Shown one piece after another: positions 7,799-15,790 of a stretch of DNA of 64,000 nt. A model generated the notes under the pieces. It saw only the letters and a list, made by a program, of their open reading frames with translations. It ran no database searches and had not been told where the DNA came from. This stretch comes from a virus. The translations under genes and the position numbers were made by a program. The DNA lies in the IMG/VR virus record IMGVR_UViG_3300025098_000018, positions 1 to 64,000 of that record; one strand, written 5' to 3'. Numbering within the stretch: position 1 is the first letter of the stretch; every line of letters starts with the position of its first letter.

Positions 7799-8950
7799 TT
7801 ATATGTTTGACTGTGTAATATCATGTGCTTCTTTTCTGCTATAACCTTGTTCTATTAAATCGTTCATTGATTTTTGTGAGTTTGTAGCAGATTCCATTTT
7901 TTTGCAATTATTTTTTGCGTTAACTGTATCTATGTTTAAGCCTTTTAATACTTTGTCTAGCCTATCTAATGTAAAGCATGCAATATGTGCTGAGTCTTTG
8001 AAAATAATTCTTTCTGAAGAAGAGTGAGAGATATCTCTCTCTAACAAAGTCGTACAATTTTCAACAGCTGTTGAAAAATAAGCTTTGTATAAACGTGTCA
8101 ATCCGCATATATTTTCTGTTAATATAGGGTTTTTCTTGTGTGGCATTGCGCTTGAACCTTTTTGTCCTTTTCTAAAGGGTTCAGACATTTCATTAATGCC
8201 ATCTAAACTGTAAATCCTGATGTCATATGCAATTTTTTCTACAGCTAAAATAACTTGCAATATTCCATAAAAATAGTCTAGATAATACTGCCTCGATATA
8301 ATCTGAGAAGATACAACTGGTTTAAGTCCTAAAGAATCTAATGCATTATATTCACATTGTTTAGTGTTAAATTTATAATTTCCTGTTGCACCACTTAATT
8401 TTCCAACGCTTATCTTGTTTTTTGCTTCAACTAGTGAATCATGGCCTTTTCTTACAAAGCTAATCCATCTATAAAAAACATCATAGTACGTTTGTATTTC
8501 TGCAGATTTTCCATGAGTTCTTGCTAAGATATTTTTTTTATAAACGTCTGATTTTAAAAGTTTGTTAAGTGTATATAAAACTTTTGCAGTATAATTTATG
8601 ATCACGTTCAGACTTTTCTTTGACATTATTGAAAGAGAAGTATCTAAAATGTCAGAAGACGTTAGTCCGTAATGAATCCATCTTCCTTCGTTTTTAGGTA
8701 TACTTTCTTCAAGCATTTGCACAAAAGCTTGAAGATCGTGTCTAGTTTCTTTTTCTATTTCTTTCCATCTATCAATATCAATCTTTGCGTTTTCTTTAAT
8801 AATTTCAAAGCTTTCATTACTAATAGTCTTATCAGTAATGCTATTAGCTAATGATTCTAAATGAGCAATTTCTACAGCTAGCCATGTTTTTAGCTTATTA
8901 TCTGTTTTCCATATATCATGAATTTCTTGTACTTTATATCTAGGTATCAT
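7799..8950 (-). CDS. purB: Adenylosuccinate lyase
   Basis: Splits adenylosuccinate to AMP and fumarate (it also acts on SAICAR in the host pathway). The 383-residue protein has the fumarase-superfamily features HYGLTSSDILDT near residue 100 and the signature GSSAMPHKKNPI near residue 265, which carries the flexible catalytic loop. The ATG at 8950 is preferred to an in-frame GTG at 8965 because AAGGAAG stands directly before it. It sits downstream of purA and the guaC-like gene, so the three form a GMP-to-AMP route. Length is slightly below the usual 430 or more. Confidence 0.93.
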   Translation of the reverse strand: MIPRYKVQEIHDIWKTDNKLKTWLAVEIAHLESLANSITDKTISNESFEIIKENAKIDIDRWKEIEKETRHDLQAFVQMLEESIPKNEGRWIHYGLTSSDILDTSLSIMSKKSLNVIINYTAKVLYTLNKLLKSDVYKKNILARTHGKSAEIQTYYDVFYRWISFVRKGHDSLVEAKNKISVGKLSGATGNYKFNTKQCEYNALDSLGLKPVVSSQIISRQYYLDYFYGILQVILAVEKIAYDIRIYSLDGINEMSEPFRKGQKGSSAMPHKKNPILTENICGLTRLYKAYFSTAVENCTTLLERDISHSSSERIIFKDSAHIACFTLDRLDKVLKGLNIDTVNAKNNCKKMESATNSQKSMNDLIEQGYSRKEAHDITQSNI

Positions 8951-9167
8951 TTTCTTCCTTTTCACTTTTAATTAAAGCTATATTAAAGTTTGGTGTAAAA
9001 TTAATTTCAGGACCTCTTTCTGTAAACGTTAATATTTTTCTAGACATATTAGAAACTACAGTTGTATTTAAAGCTTCAAATTTTTCTTGATCAAAATCGT
9101 CAATTATAATACAGAGTTCTTTAGAAATTTTAAACTGTATTAAGTCTCCTTTTTTAAAATTAAACAT
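8940..9167 (-). CDS. Small SH3-like barrel protein
   Basis: A 75-residue protein starting MFNFKKGDLIQFKI, with the KGDLIxF motif that marks the small barrel family in this window. It overlaps both purA (8 bases) and purB (11 bases), so it is translated with them. Whether it has anything to do with purine metabolism is unknown. Confidence 0.75.
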   Translation of the reverse strand: MFNFKKGDLIQFKISKELCIIIDDFDQEKFEALNTTVVSNMSRKILTFTERGPEINFTPNFNIALIKSEKEENDT

Positions 9168-10359
9168 TCCAAACTATTTCTCCTCTTTTTGGTCCTGTTG
9201 TAAATGACACTTTGTTGACGCCTGTTTTTGTTTTAATAATATTTAATAAATCTACAAAAGCGCTGTCTTCAAGAGAAACAGAGTTTATTTTAGATATAGA
9301 TTTAAGCTCTTTTTCATGGTAAACGTAAGGTTCTTTTATGTTGCAAAAAACATCTGATTTTATAACACATATATGATCTACACCGTTTATGTTGACTGCA
9401 TCTATAACTTCATCTAGATCTAGCCAGCCGCACTTTCTAGGTCGACCGGTTGTTGCTCCAAATTCTTTACCAATTTTTGACAAAACATCTTCAGAAACAG
9501 GATCACATCTGCTAGGAAAAGATCCACTTCCTACTTTTGTTTTATAAGACTTTATTACGCCGATTACTTCGTCAATTTGTTTATGATTAAGACCAGTAGA
9601 GTTTAAAGCTTCACCGACTGAAGGTGATGAAGATGTAACATCTGGGTAGTTGTTTGAATATATACTTAGACCACTTCCTTGAGCTCCTTCTAAAAGAATA
9701 TTAGAATTTCTACTGTATATTTCTTGTATAATATTTTCGTTGCTACAAAGGTAAGCTTCTAATAATTTATGTGCTTTGTTATATTCATTAAACCATTTAT
9801 TAAATAATCTAAAGTTTTCTTCTATTACATCAGAATTTCCTTCAATACCTAATTCAGCTAAAAATGTTTGATAGTCAAAAAATTTGTCTTGTATTTTAAT
9901 AGCTACTTCTTTTGGACTTTTAATAAAATCTTTAAAAAGTATAGAATCTCTTGCATAAAACTCAGAGTAAGCTGGGCCAATTCCTCTTCCTGTAGTACCT
10001 AACTTGCCTTGATACTTAATCTTATCTTTGATTAAATGAGTAGGTTCTATTAAAGGACAGTTGCCTGAAATTAATAGATTTTCAGGCAATACGTTTAATT
10101 CTTTTATTTCTTTAAATAAATCGATAATGTTGATTACACAACCTTTAGCTATGAAATTAAATTTACTTTTATTTAAAACGCCTACCGGTAAAATATGTGT
10201 TACAAACTTATTTCCTTCTTTATCATAAACTGTATGACCTGCATTTCCTCCTCCTTGAAACCTTACAACTACGTCAGCCCAAGTCTGAACTAAGTCATCT
10301 ACAACTCTTCCTTTACCTTCGTCTCCATGTTGAAGACCTAAAACTATTTTTGTTGGCAT
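9160..10359 (-). CDS. purA: Adenylosuccinate synthetase
   Basis: Joins IMP and aspartate with GTP to give adenylosuccinate. The 399-residue protein has the P-loop GDEGKG (residues 12-17), GGGNAGHT, GTTGRGIGPAY, EGAQG, the aspartate-binding loop FGATTGRPRK and a C-terminal FTTGPKRGE guanine-binding segment. The catalytic Asp of GDEGKG is kept. In phage PurZ, which makes diaminopurine precursors, that Asp is replaced, so this reads as a true PurA. It lies between guaC-like and purB genes with spacings of a few bases. AAGGT precedes the ATG. Confidence 0.93.
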   Translation of the reverse strand: MPTKIVLGLQHGDEGKGRVVDDLVQTWADVVVRFQGGGNAGHTVYDKEGNKFVTHILPVGVLNKSKFNFIAKGCVINIIDLFKEIKELNVLPENLLISGNCPLIEPTHLIKDKIKYQGKLGTTGRGIGPAYSEFYARDSILFKDFIKSPKEVAIKIQDKFFDYQTFLAELGIEGNSDVIEENFRLFNKWFNEYNKAHKLLEAYLCSNENIIQEIYSRNSNILLEGAQGSGLSIYSNNYPDVTSSSPSVGEALNSTGLNHKQIDEVIGVIKSYKTKVGSGSFPSRCDPVSEDVLSKIGKEFGATTGRPRKCGWLDLDEVIDAVNINGVDHICVIKSDVFCNIKEPYVYHEKELKSISKINSVSLEDSAFVDLLNIIKTKTGVNKVSFTTGPKRGEIVWNV

Positions 10360-10362
10360 GTT

Positions 10363-11433
10363 TTACCTTCTATTAAAAATATGTGGGTTACCTTCTGAAT
10401 GTGAAGAATTAGTTTGAATAATAGCAATAGCTTCTTCTCTTAACTCTTTTAGTGATCTAGCTCCTGTATAAGACATGCCACTTCTTACGTTTGACATTAT
10501 TTCGTTTATTACTTTCGAAACAGTTCCTTTGTAATTTACATAAGAGCTTACACCTTCTATAGAAGAGTAAGATCCTTTCCAGTTTTTTTGAGCTAACTTT
10601 GAAGCCATTCCATTGTATCTTTTTATTTTATTTCCTTCACTATTTAAAATAATCTTTCCAGGCGTTTCTTTTGTCCCGCTTAACATTGATCCTAACATTA
10701 CAAAGTCAGCTCCTGCTGCAAGAGACTTTACTATGTCACCGCTATTCTTAATGCCACCATCAGCTATTACAAAAGGCAAGCTTTTTGAAGTATAATTTAG
10801 CTCTGTTATTAACTCTTTTTTTGCTTTGGAAATTTCAATAATTGCACTCAGAGTTGGCATGCCATGTCCCGTTTGAATTCTTGTAGTACATATGCTTCCG
10901 CTGCCTACAGAAGTTCGTATTCCATGAGCTCCTGCATAAGCTAATCTTTTGTATCCTGAACCAGTTGCAACATTTCCAGCAATCACAAATAAATCATTAT
11001 ACTCTGATCTTACAAATTCGATAGCGTTTTCCATTAATTTGTGATCACCATGAGCAATATCAATACATACAATCTTTAATCCTTTTTCCACTAGAGATGA
11101 AAGTCTTTCTTTAAAGTCACCAGAAACTCCAATTGCAGCTGCCTTTGTTTCATTGTCGCTTACAAAACTTAAAAGTCTAGTCTGATATTCAATCGTATTG
11201 TATCTGTGAATAATCCCTAAGCCTCCTTGACTTCTAATTGCGTTACACATGTGTGCTTCTGTAACTGTTGACATTGGACTGCTAATTATAGGTATCTTAA
11301 AAGATGTCTCAGTATTGTTTTCATGAGCTATTTTTACGGTAGTATTAATTTCGCTTCTAGAATTTATGTCAGAATGTTGTGGTATTAAAACAATATCATC
11401 AAAACTTATTGCCTTGTTATTTAATATTTTCAT
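10363..11433 (-). CDS. guaC: GMP reductase / IMP dehydrogenase family enzyme
   Basis: A 356-residue TIM-barrel oxidoreductase with catalytic loop GSGSICTTRIQTG, FVIADGGIKNSGD, the phosphate-binding GADFVMLGSMLSG and RYNGMASK. It lacks the CBS domains of IMP dehydrogenase and has SYVNYKG where IMP dehydrogenases carry the catalytic Arg of RVPYKG. Both points favour GMP reductase (GMP + NADPH to IMP + ammonia). With PurA and PurB just downstream, this gives a GMP to IMP to AMP path. A CBS-less IMP dehydrogenase remains possible. Confidence 0.8.
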   Translation of the reverse strand: MKILNNKAISFDDIVLIPQHSDINSRSEINTTVKIAHENNTETSFKIPIISSPMSTVTEAHMCNAIRSQGGLGIIHRYNTIEYQTRLLSFVSDNETKAAAIGVSGDFKERLSSLVEKGLKIVCIDIAHGDHKLMENAIEFVRSEYNDLFVIAGNVATGSGYKRLAYAGAHGIRTSVGSGSICTTRIQTGHGMPTLSAIIEISKAKKELITELNYTSKSLPFVIADGGIKNSGDIVKSLAAGADFVMLGSMLSGTKETPGKIILNSEGNKIKRYNGMASKLAQKNWKGSYSSIEGVSSYVNYKGTVSKVINEIMSNVRSGMSYTGARSLKELREEAIAIIQTNSSHSEGNPHIFNRR

Positions 11434-11493
11434 TATATCCTCATTAAGTTAGTATTATTATATTATAATTAGATACAATTTATAAATTATATT

Positions 11494-12405
11494 TTAACAA
11501 AAATCTTTTAAGTATTTCTTAAGAGCTCTTTCTTTAGCTTTTGCTTCTAACATGACGTCAACTGATTTGCCACAGCTATTAAATTTTTTATAGTAGTAAT
11601 TAGAGTGTGCAGCTTTTGAACTAATAGTTTTATCTTCATACACTTTTTTGCCGTTTGAATGATGACAAGTTGGGCGTATACCTTTTGGCCATGAGTCATA
11701 TGCCATCTGGAAACTAGAGACATAGTCTACATCTTGCGGGCCAATTTCGAAGTGATGTGAATCAAACACAATAGGCACACCAGATACCTTGTAGATATTG
11801 TCATATAGAAACTTTGTGCTAAACATAGCAGGTTTATCATCATTCTCTACAGTAAGTCTAGACTTTACAGAGTCAGACAAGCGCATAAAGTTTTTATTGA
11901 AGTTGTCTGCTGCTTTTTGAAGATCCCCACCACAAGTCGACCCTAAGTGTATATTAATTTTAGACCAGTGGTTTTGGTCTAGACCCATAAGATCAAACAG
12001 CTTGCCGTGAATTTCTAAATCTTTAATACAGTTATCAACAACATAATCTTTTTCTGAAGCTAGACAGTTAAATTGTCCGGGGTGAAATGAAACACGTTGA
12101 CCAATAACTTTTGTATAATCACCTGCAATTTTCAGGTAATGACAAATTTCTTCGTAGTCGGGTAAATCATGCAATTCATATTCAGAAGCCCATGGAGTAA
12201 TTTCAGAAGACATTCGAAAAACTTTGACATTATTCTTATAATTCCAGTTATATATAGGTAAAAGGTCTTTTACATTTTGCAAGACTAGCTGTGAAGCATA
12301 AGGTAAACCTTTTGTTAGAAATGTTTTTTTGCGCATTGTTCTAGAATTAAAAATACCTTTTTCTCTCAATTTCATATTAATGCATGCATATCCAAATCTA
12401 TTCAT
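11494..12405 (-). CDS. uvsE: UV-damage endonuclease (UvsE/UVDE family)
   Basis: Nicks DNA 5' to UV photoproducts, starting repair. The 303-residue protein begins with the family-typical MNRFGYACINMKL, and RMSSEITPWASE, RVSFHPGQF, NIHLG, LTVENDD, VFDSHHF and the CHHSNG region follow. These supply the His/Glu/Asp metal ligands of the TIM-barrel site. The ATG at 12405 is chosen over one at 12462 because the protein family starts here and AAAGG precedes it. Its promoter is at 12430-12460. Confidence 0.92.
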   Translation of the reverse strand: MNRFGYACINMKLREKGIFNSRTMRKKTFLTKGLPYASQLVLQNVKDLLPIYNWNYKNNVKVFRMSSEITPWASEYELHDLPDYEEICHYLKIAGDYTKVIGQRVSFHPGQFNCLASEKDYVVDNCIKDLEIHGKLFDLMGLDQNHWSKINIHLGSTCGGDLQKAADNFNKNFMRLSDSVKSRLTVENDDKPAMFSTKFLYDNIYKVSGVPIVFDSHHFEIGPQDVDYVSSFQMAYDSWPKGIRPTCHHSNGKKVYEDKTISSKAAHSNYYYKKFNSCGKSVDVMLEAKAKERALKKYLKDFC

Positions 12406-12429
12406 TATAATAAACCTTTTTTTTATATT

Positions 12430-12460
12430 ATTATAATATTTATTATTAAAAAATACACGC
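12430..12460 (-). promoter_or_regulatory. Phage promoter, GCGTGTATT variant + TATAAT
   Basis: Minus-strand GCGTGTATT (12460-12452), 16 bases, TATAAT (12435-12430), driving the UV endonuclease gene. It lies in the divergent region before the plus-strand gene at 12481. Confidence 0.75.
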
Positions 12461-12480
12461 ACAAATTAACAAGGAAAAAC

Positions 12481-13110
12481 ATGACTATAAATTTAAAAGA
12501 TTATGTTGTTGAAATAGTAAAGTCAGAGGAGAATTTACTATCAGAAGGACTTAAGTTTCATATTAAAGAAAATATACCTATTAGCACTAATGTATACAGA
12601 AGAGGCTCAAAAGAATATTTTAACTTATTTAATGAAGCTAGAAAATTATATGAAAGTGGTAAAATAAACTTACTACATGAAATTGATAAAATGTACATAA
12701 AAGAGCTTGAAGTAGGACAATGGGCTAGCTACGAAGGTCAAATGGTTCCACTAGATTACCCATTTTTATTAGAAGACTATTATTTAGAAGATGACATAAT
12801 CGCTGAAGCTGAGTATCAAGGTAAAAAAGTTAAACTAGGAAAAGCCGGTGTTAAAAGAGCAGGAAACGGCAAGGCTGTTGTTTTTGTTAATTCTGGAAAA
12901 AAAGATAAAAAAGGAAGAATTAAAGTTAAAAAAGTTACTTTTGGATCTTCAATGTCTATGGCTATGGGAAAAAGCGAAGCCCATAAAAAAAGGAGGAAGT
13001 CTTTTGGTGATAGACACAAATGCAGCGAGAAAAAAGACAAGACTAAAGCTGGATATTGGTCGTGTAGAGCTACAAAGTTATTTGGAAGAAACATTCCTGG
13101 GTGGTGGTAA
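12481..13110 (+). CDS. Probable virion protein, basic Cys-containing C-terminus
   Basis: A 209-residue protein. The start, MTINLKDYVVEIVKSEENLLSE, resembles the leader peptides of this window, ending in Leu-Ser-Glu. After an acidic middle (about 70-105), the C-terminal half is Lys/Arg rich and ends with RHKCSEKKDKTKAGYWSCR, a pattern I associate with uncharacterised virion-type proteins of T4-like and marine phages. It is the first gene of a plus-strand run to 14793. AAGGA precedes the ATG. No enzymatic motif seen. Confidence 0.75.
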   Translation: MTINLKDYVVEIVKSEENLLSEGLKFHIKENIPISTNVYRRGSKEYFNLFNEARKLYESGKINLLHEIDKMYIKELEVGQWASYEGQMVPLDYPFLLEDYYLEDDIIAEAEYQGKKVKLGKAGVKRAGNGKAVVFVNSGKKDKKGRIKVKKVTFGSSMSMAMGKSEAHKKRRKSFGDRHKCSEKKDKTKAGYWSCRATKLFGRNIPGWW

Positions 13111-13421
13111 TGAGAGAAAAAACTGTTTATGATTACAAACAAGTATTTAAGGAGACTATCATAGAAGAAACTCCTACTTATTTTATTGTACAAAGAAGTT
13201 TTTGTAAAGACTTGTGTGAAGAAGAGCTTATTTGGCATAGGGATAAAGAAGATCGTGACATTTTTTTAGTTGAAGGTGACGGCTGGTACGTACAGAGAGA
13301 CAATGAGCTGCCCCAGTTAATGCAGAAAGGTTCTATTTTTAAAATACCTAAAGAAACATGGCACCGTATAGTTAATAAAAACGGAACAAATCTAATAATA
13401 AATGTGAGAAAATACAAATGA
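13110..13421 (+). CDS. Small cupin-fold protein
   Basis: A 103-residue protein with the two cupin motifs: WHRDKEDRDIFLVEGDGW and, later, GSIFKIPKETWHRI. It should form a beta-barrel with a possible metal site (the His in WHRD and in TWHRI). The substrate is unknown. The ATG at 13110 overlaps the upstream stop in a TAATG junction. In-frame GTGs at 13101 and 13104 are less likely starts. It is one of the few plus-strand genes without a leader peptide. Confidence 0.75.
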   Translation: MREKTVYDYKQVFKETIIEETPTYFIVQRSFCKDLCEEELIWHRDKEDRDIFLVEGDGWYVQRDNELPQLMQKGSIFKIPKETWHRIVNKNGTNLIINVRKYK

Positions 13422-13747
13422 AAACAAAAGAAATTTTAAACGAGTGGCGAATATTTTTAAATGAAAACAAATTTACAGATGTCAAGTATAAAGCTGGGCA
13501 AAAAGTAAAAATAAAAATTTGTTGCGGAGGTTGTGCTAAAGCAGCAAGTACTAAAAAATTTAATGCTAAAAAAAATGAAATCTTTCAAGGCAATGTTGTT
13601 TCAGCTGATTTAAACAATAGAAACGTTAGATTCGATGGTGATAAAAAAGATACTAAAGTTAATTTTGTAATGGTTGACATAGGTAAAAAAGTAGAACAAA
13701 GTTTTCCACAGTGTTGTATTGATTTTGGAATGAAAGAAAGTGAATAG
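13418..13747 (+). CDS. Leader-bearing small barrel-like protein
   Basis: A 109-residue protein beginning MKTKEILNEWRIFLNE, close to the leader of the 552-residue gene at 55544. The mature part has KYKAGQKVKIKI with a CCGGCAK cluster, then an SH3/KOW-like GNVVSADLNNRNVRF pattern and a late QCC. The Cys pairs might bind zinc. The start overlaps the previous stop (ATGA). Likely a packaged protein. Function unknown. Confidence 0.75.
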   Translation: MKTKEILNEWRIFLNENKFTDVKYKAGQKVKIKICCGGCAKAASTKKFNAKKNEIFQGNVVSADLNNRNVRFDGDKKDTKVNFVMVDIGKKVEQSFPQCCIDFGMKESE

Positions 13748-14132
13748 TTTAGAAAATTATATTCTTGAAATTTTAATTCAAGAAGCTAAAAAAAAGAAAA
13801 AAGCAGACCCTAAAGTTGGAACTGGAAAAAAGCCAAAAGGAAGTGACAGAAGATTATACACAGACGAAAATCCTAAAGACACTGTTAGCGTTAAATTTAG
13901 AACTGTGACTGATATTAGAGATACTTTATCTAAAAAGACTTTTAAATCTAAATCTCATGCAAGACAATCGCAAATAATTAACTTAATTCATCAAAGAGTA
14001 AGAGCTGCTTATAAAAATGCAAAAGACACAAAAGTAAAAGCTAGACTTAAAAAAGCATATGATTATGCAAAAAAAAGAAAAGAAGCGTCTAAAAGAAAAA
14101 CGCAAAGAATGAATAAAACTAAAAATAAGTAA
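13740..14132 (+). CDS. Leader-bearing basic protein
   Basis: A 130-residue, highly Lys/Arg-rich protein that starts at a GTG overlapping the previous gene. The first 15 residues, MNSLENYILEILIQE, form a hydrophobic leader ending in Ile-Gln-Glu, after which a KKKKK run begins. The rest, including ARQSQIINLIHQRVRAAY, is predicted helical and basic. It could condense DNA inside the head, like T4 internal proteins. Function inferred only from composition. Confidence 0.75.
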   Translation: MNSLENYILEILIQEAKKKKKADPKVGTGKKPKGSDRRLYTDENPKDTVSVKFRTVTDIRDTLSKKTFKSKSHARQSQIINLIHQRVRAAYKNAKDTKVKARLKKAYDYAKKRKEASKRKTQRMNKTKNK

Positions 14133-14157
14133 TAATTATTATAGACAAGAGGTTATT

Positions 14158-14445
14158 ATGAACGATTTGTTTTTATTAGAAGAATTTATAAAAGAAGCTT
14201 TGATAGACGAAGCTCGTAAGAAAAAGCGCAAAAAGCGAAAGTCTAAAAAGAAAAGTACTAAATATCCAAGCCAGTATAAGGCAAAAGGTAAAAGAAGAAA
14301 GAAACTAGACACAGCAACTAGACTTGCTAAGAGTGACAGCGAAGCTGATCGGCAAAGAGCTTACAAGATGCGTGACAGAATGGAAAAGTCTGAACGTAAG
14401 AAAAAAGGATTTAAAAACGTCCCAAGACATGATTCAAAAAAGTAG
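14158..14445 (+). CDS. Leader-bearing basic protein
   Basis: A 95-residue protein. The leader MNDLFLLEEFIKEALIDE is followed by an extremely basic segment (RKKKRKKRKSKKK) and a helical basic tail. The leader is almost the same in the next gene, while the rest differs. Probably an internal head protein that binds DNA after leader removal. Confidence 0.78.
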   Translation: MNDLFLLEEFIKEALIDEARKKKRKKRKSKKKSTKYPSQYKAKGKRRKKLDTATRLAKSDSEADRQRAYKMRDRMEKSERKKKGFKNVPRHDSKK

Positions 14446-14454
14446 AGTAGTAAC

Positions 14455-14793
14455 ATGAATGATTTATTTTTATTAGAAGAATTTATTAGAGAAGCATTAA
14501 TTGACGAAGCACGTAAAAAAAAGAAAAGAAAATCCAGTAAAAAGAAAAAGAGCTCTTCATCAGGAAAATTATCAGATACTACTAAAGCTACTTTAAAAAA
14601 GAAAGCTGAAAAACGTGGATTAACTCCTGGCTCTGTTTATGCTGAGTATAGAAAAGGTTTGGCTGCTTGGGCAACTAGTGGTAGTAGAAAAGGCATGTCA
14701 CAACATCAATGGGCACACGCAAGAGTTAATTCAGCAAATCCTTCTAAGGCATGGGCTGTAGTTAAAAAATCAAAAGCTAAAAAGAAAAAATAA
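14455..14793 (+). CDS. Leader-bearing basic protein
   Basis: A 112-residue protein with leader MNDLFLLEEFIREALIDE and a basic linker. The folded part has YAEYRKGLAAWATSGSRKGMSQHQWAHARVNS, a segment I recall from uncharacterised phage proteins. It is the last gene of this plus-strand run and converges on the minus-strand gene that ends at 14810. Confidence 0.78.
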   Translation: MNDLFLLEEFIREALIDEARKKKKRKSSKKKKSSSSGKLSDTTKATLKKKAEKRGLTPGSVYAEYRKGLAAWATSGSRKGMSQHQWAHARVNSANPSKAWAVVKKSKAKKKK

Positions 14794-14804
14794 TAAAAAA
14801 AATT

Positions 14805-14823
14805 AAAGACTAATCTTTTTTTT
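14805..14823. terminator. Possible weak convergent terminator
   Basis: AAAGA (14805-14809) and TCTTT (14814-14818) form a five-base stem followed by a T run. It lies between converging genes, and its loop overlaps the stop codon of the minus-strand gene. The stem is short and AT-only, so this is tentative. Confidence 0.3.
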
Positions 14824-15370
14824 CTTGTGTATTTAAACTTCTTCCTCCAAAATTATCTTTTAACCATATTTCAAGTATACTTGAAATATCACCACGTTGT
14901 AAAATAAAATCTTTTAATTTCATGTTTTTTGATTTTTCTAGTTCACCAATATAATAGACGATGAACTTTTTTTCTATTTTGTCGTCTATTATATTTGAGT
15001 AGTATGGGTCGATATTTAAAGGCTCATTTTTTTGTGTTTGCTTTTTAGGCCTTAGACTGTCTATTGTTTTAGCAAGACCCATACTTCCTGCTTTTTGAAC
15101 TAAAGCATCAAGAACAGTATCTTTTATTGCACCAGATGGATCAACTATCTCACCTACATCACTTATAGCATCAAATACATCTAAGGTGCCTAAAGAACAA
15201 AATTTAAATATTCCTAAGCCTATTTTTTTAAATCTTTTTTTTGAAATATCTCCTTTTAAAGTGTCAATAACATCTTGCACTTTAATATCTTCTGTCATAC
15301 TTTTTACAGCTGTCTGTAAATTATTTTCATTTAAGTATACTTTAATATAAGCTTTTATTAGACTAGACAT
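14810..15370 (-). CDS. Leader-bearing hypothetical protein
   Basis: A 186-residue protein starting MSSLIKAYIKVYLNE, a leader ending Leu-Asn-Glu. The middle is mildly hydrophobic (GLGIFKFCSLGTLDVFDAI) and the rest helical and charged. Not recognised. It is a lone minus-strand gene facing the plus-strand cluster, and its start lies 20 bases from the palindrome at 15390-15411. Confidence 0.72.
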   Translation of the reverse strand: MSSLIKAYIKVYLNENNLQTAVKSMTEDIKVQDVIDTLKGDISKKRFKKIGLGIFKFCSLGTLDVFDAISDVGEIVDPSGAIKDTVLDALVQKAGSMGLAKTIDSLRPKKQTQKNEPLNIDPYYSNIIDDKIEKKFIVYYIGELEKSKNMKLKDFILQRGDISSILEIWLKDNFGGRSLNTQEKKD

Positions 15371-15389
15371 TTATATAATACCTTTTATA

Positions 15390-15411
15390 ATTCATATTTA
15401 TAAATATGAAT
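15390..15411. promoter_or_regulatory. 22-bp perfect palindrome between divergent genes
   Basis: ATTCATATTTA followed by its exact reverse complement, in the 54-base gap between two divergent genes. Each strand carries TATAAATA (plus strand 15399-15406), the sequence of T4 late promoters. It could be a two-way late promoter or an operator site. Other plus-strand genes do not show an exact copy. Confidence 0.55.
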
Positions 15412-15424
15412 CTAGAGAGGTAAA

Positions 15425-15790
15425 ATGAAACCATATTATTATATTGCTGAAGTTGTTAAAGTTTACGATGGTGATACATGTACATGCGTTGTAGACTTAG
15501 GTTTTAAGCTATCAGCAAGAATCAAAGTCAGACTCGTAGGTATTGACACACCTGAAATTAGAACTAAAGACTTAGAAGAAAAGAAAAAAGGATATGAAAC
15601 ACGTGATTGGCTAAGAGAAAAAATTCTTGGTAAAAAAGTTATGCTTCATACTGCAAAAAAAGGTAAATTCGGAAGATGGCTAGGTACAATATGGGAAATT
15701 GAAGAAGATAAACTTGAGTTCGAAAATAGCTATAATGGCAAATTAATATCTGAAGGCTTTGCAAAAGTGTATAGTGGTGGTAAAAGATGA
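15425..15790 (+). CDS. Staphylococcal-type thermonuclease homologue
   Basis: A 121-residue SNase-fold nuclease. DGDT, KVRLVGIDTPEIR and GKFGRWLG supply the calcium ligands and catalytic Arg/Glu residues of the family, which hydrolyses DNA and RNA. There is no signal peptide and no leader, so it acts inside the cell, perhaps in host DNA breakdown. The ATG follows AGAGAGG, and the stop overlaps the next gene in ATGA. Confidence 0.88.
   Translation: MKPYYYIAEVVKVYDGDTCTCVVDLGFKLSARIKVRLVGIDTPEIRTKDLEEKKKGYETRDWLREKILGKKVMLHTAKKGKFGRWLGTIWEIEEDKLEFENSYNGKLISEGFAKVYSGGKR

Noticed and set aside
9160-10359. Possible PurZ (diaminopurine-genome enzyme)
   Set aside because: The P-loop reads GDEGKG with the catalytic Asp of canonical PurA, which PurZ replaces. 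No DatZ- or MazZ-like gene was recognised in the window. A GuaC-like enzyme and PurB give a simpler explanation.
10363-11433. IMP dehydrogenase
   Set aside because: No CBS domains and no RVPYKG-type catalytic Arg. GMP reductase fits better, although a reduced IMP dehydrogenase cannot be excluded.
14805-14823. Strong rho-independent terminator
   Set aside because: The stem has only five AT-rich pairs, so it is kept as a weak possibility only.
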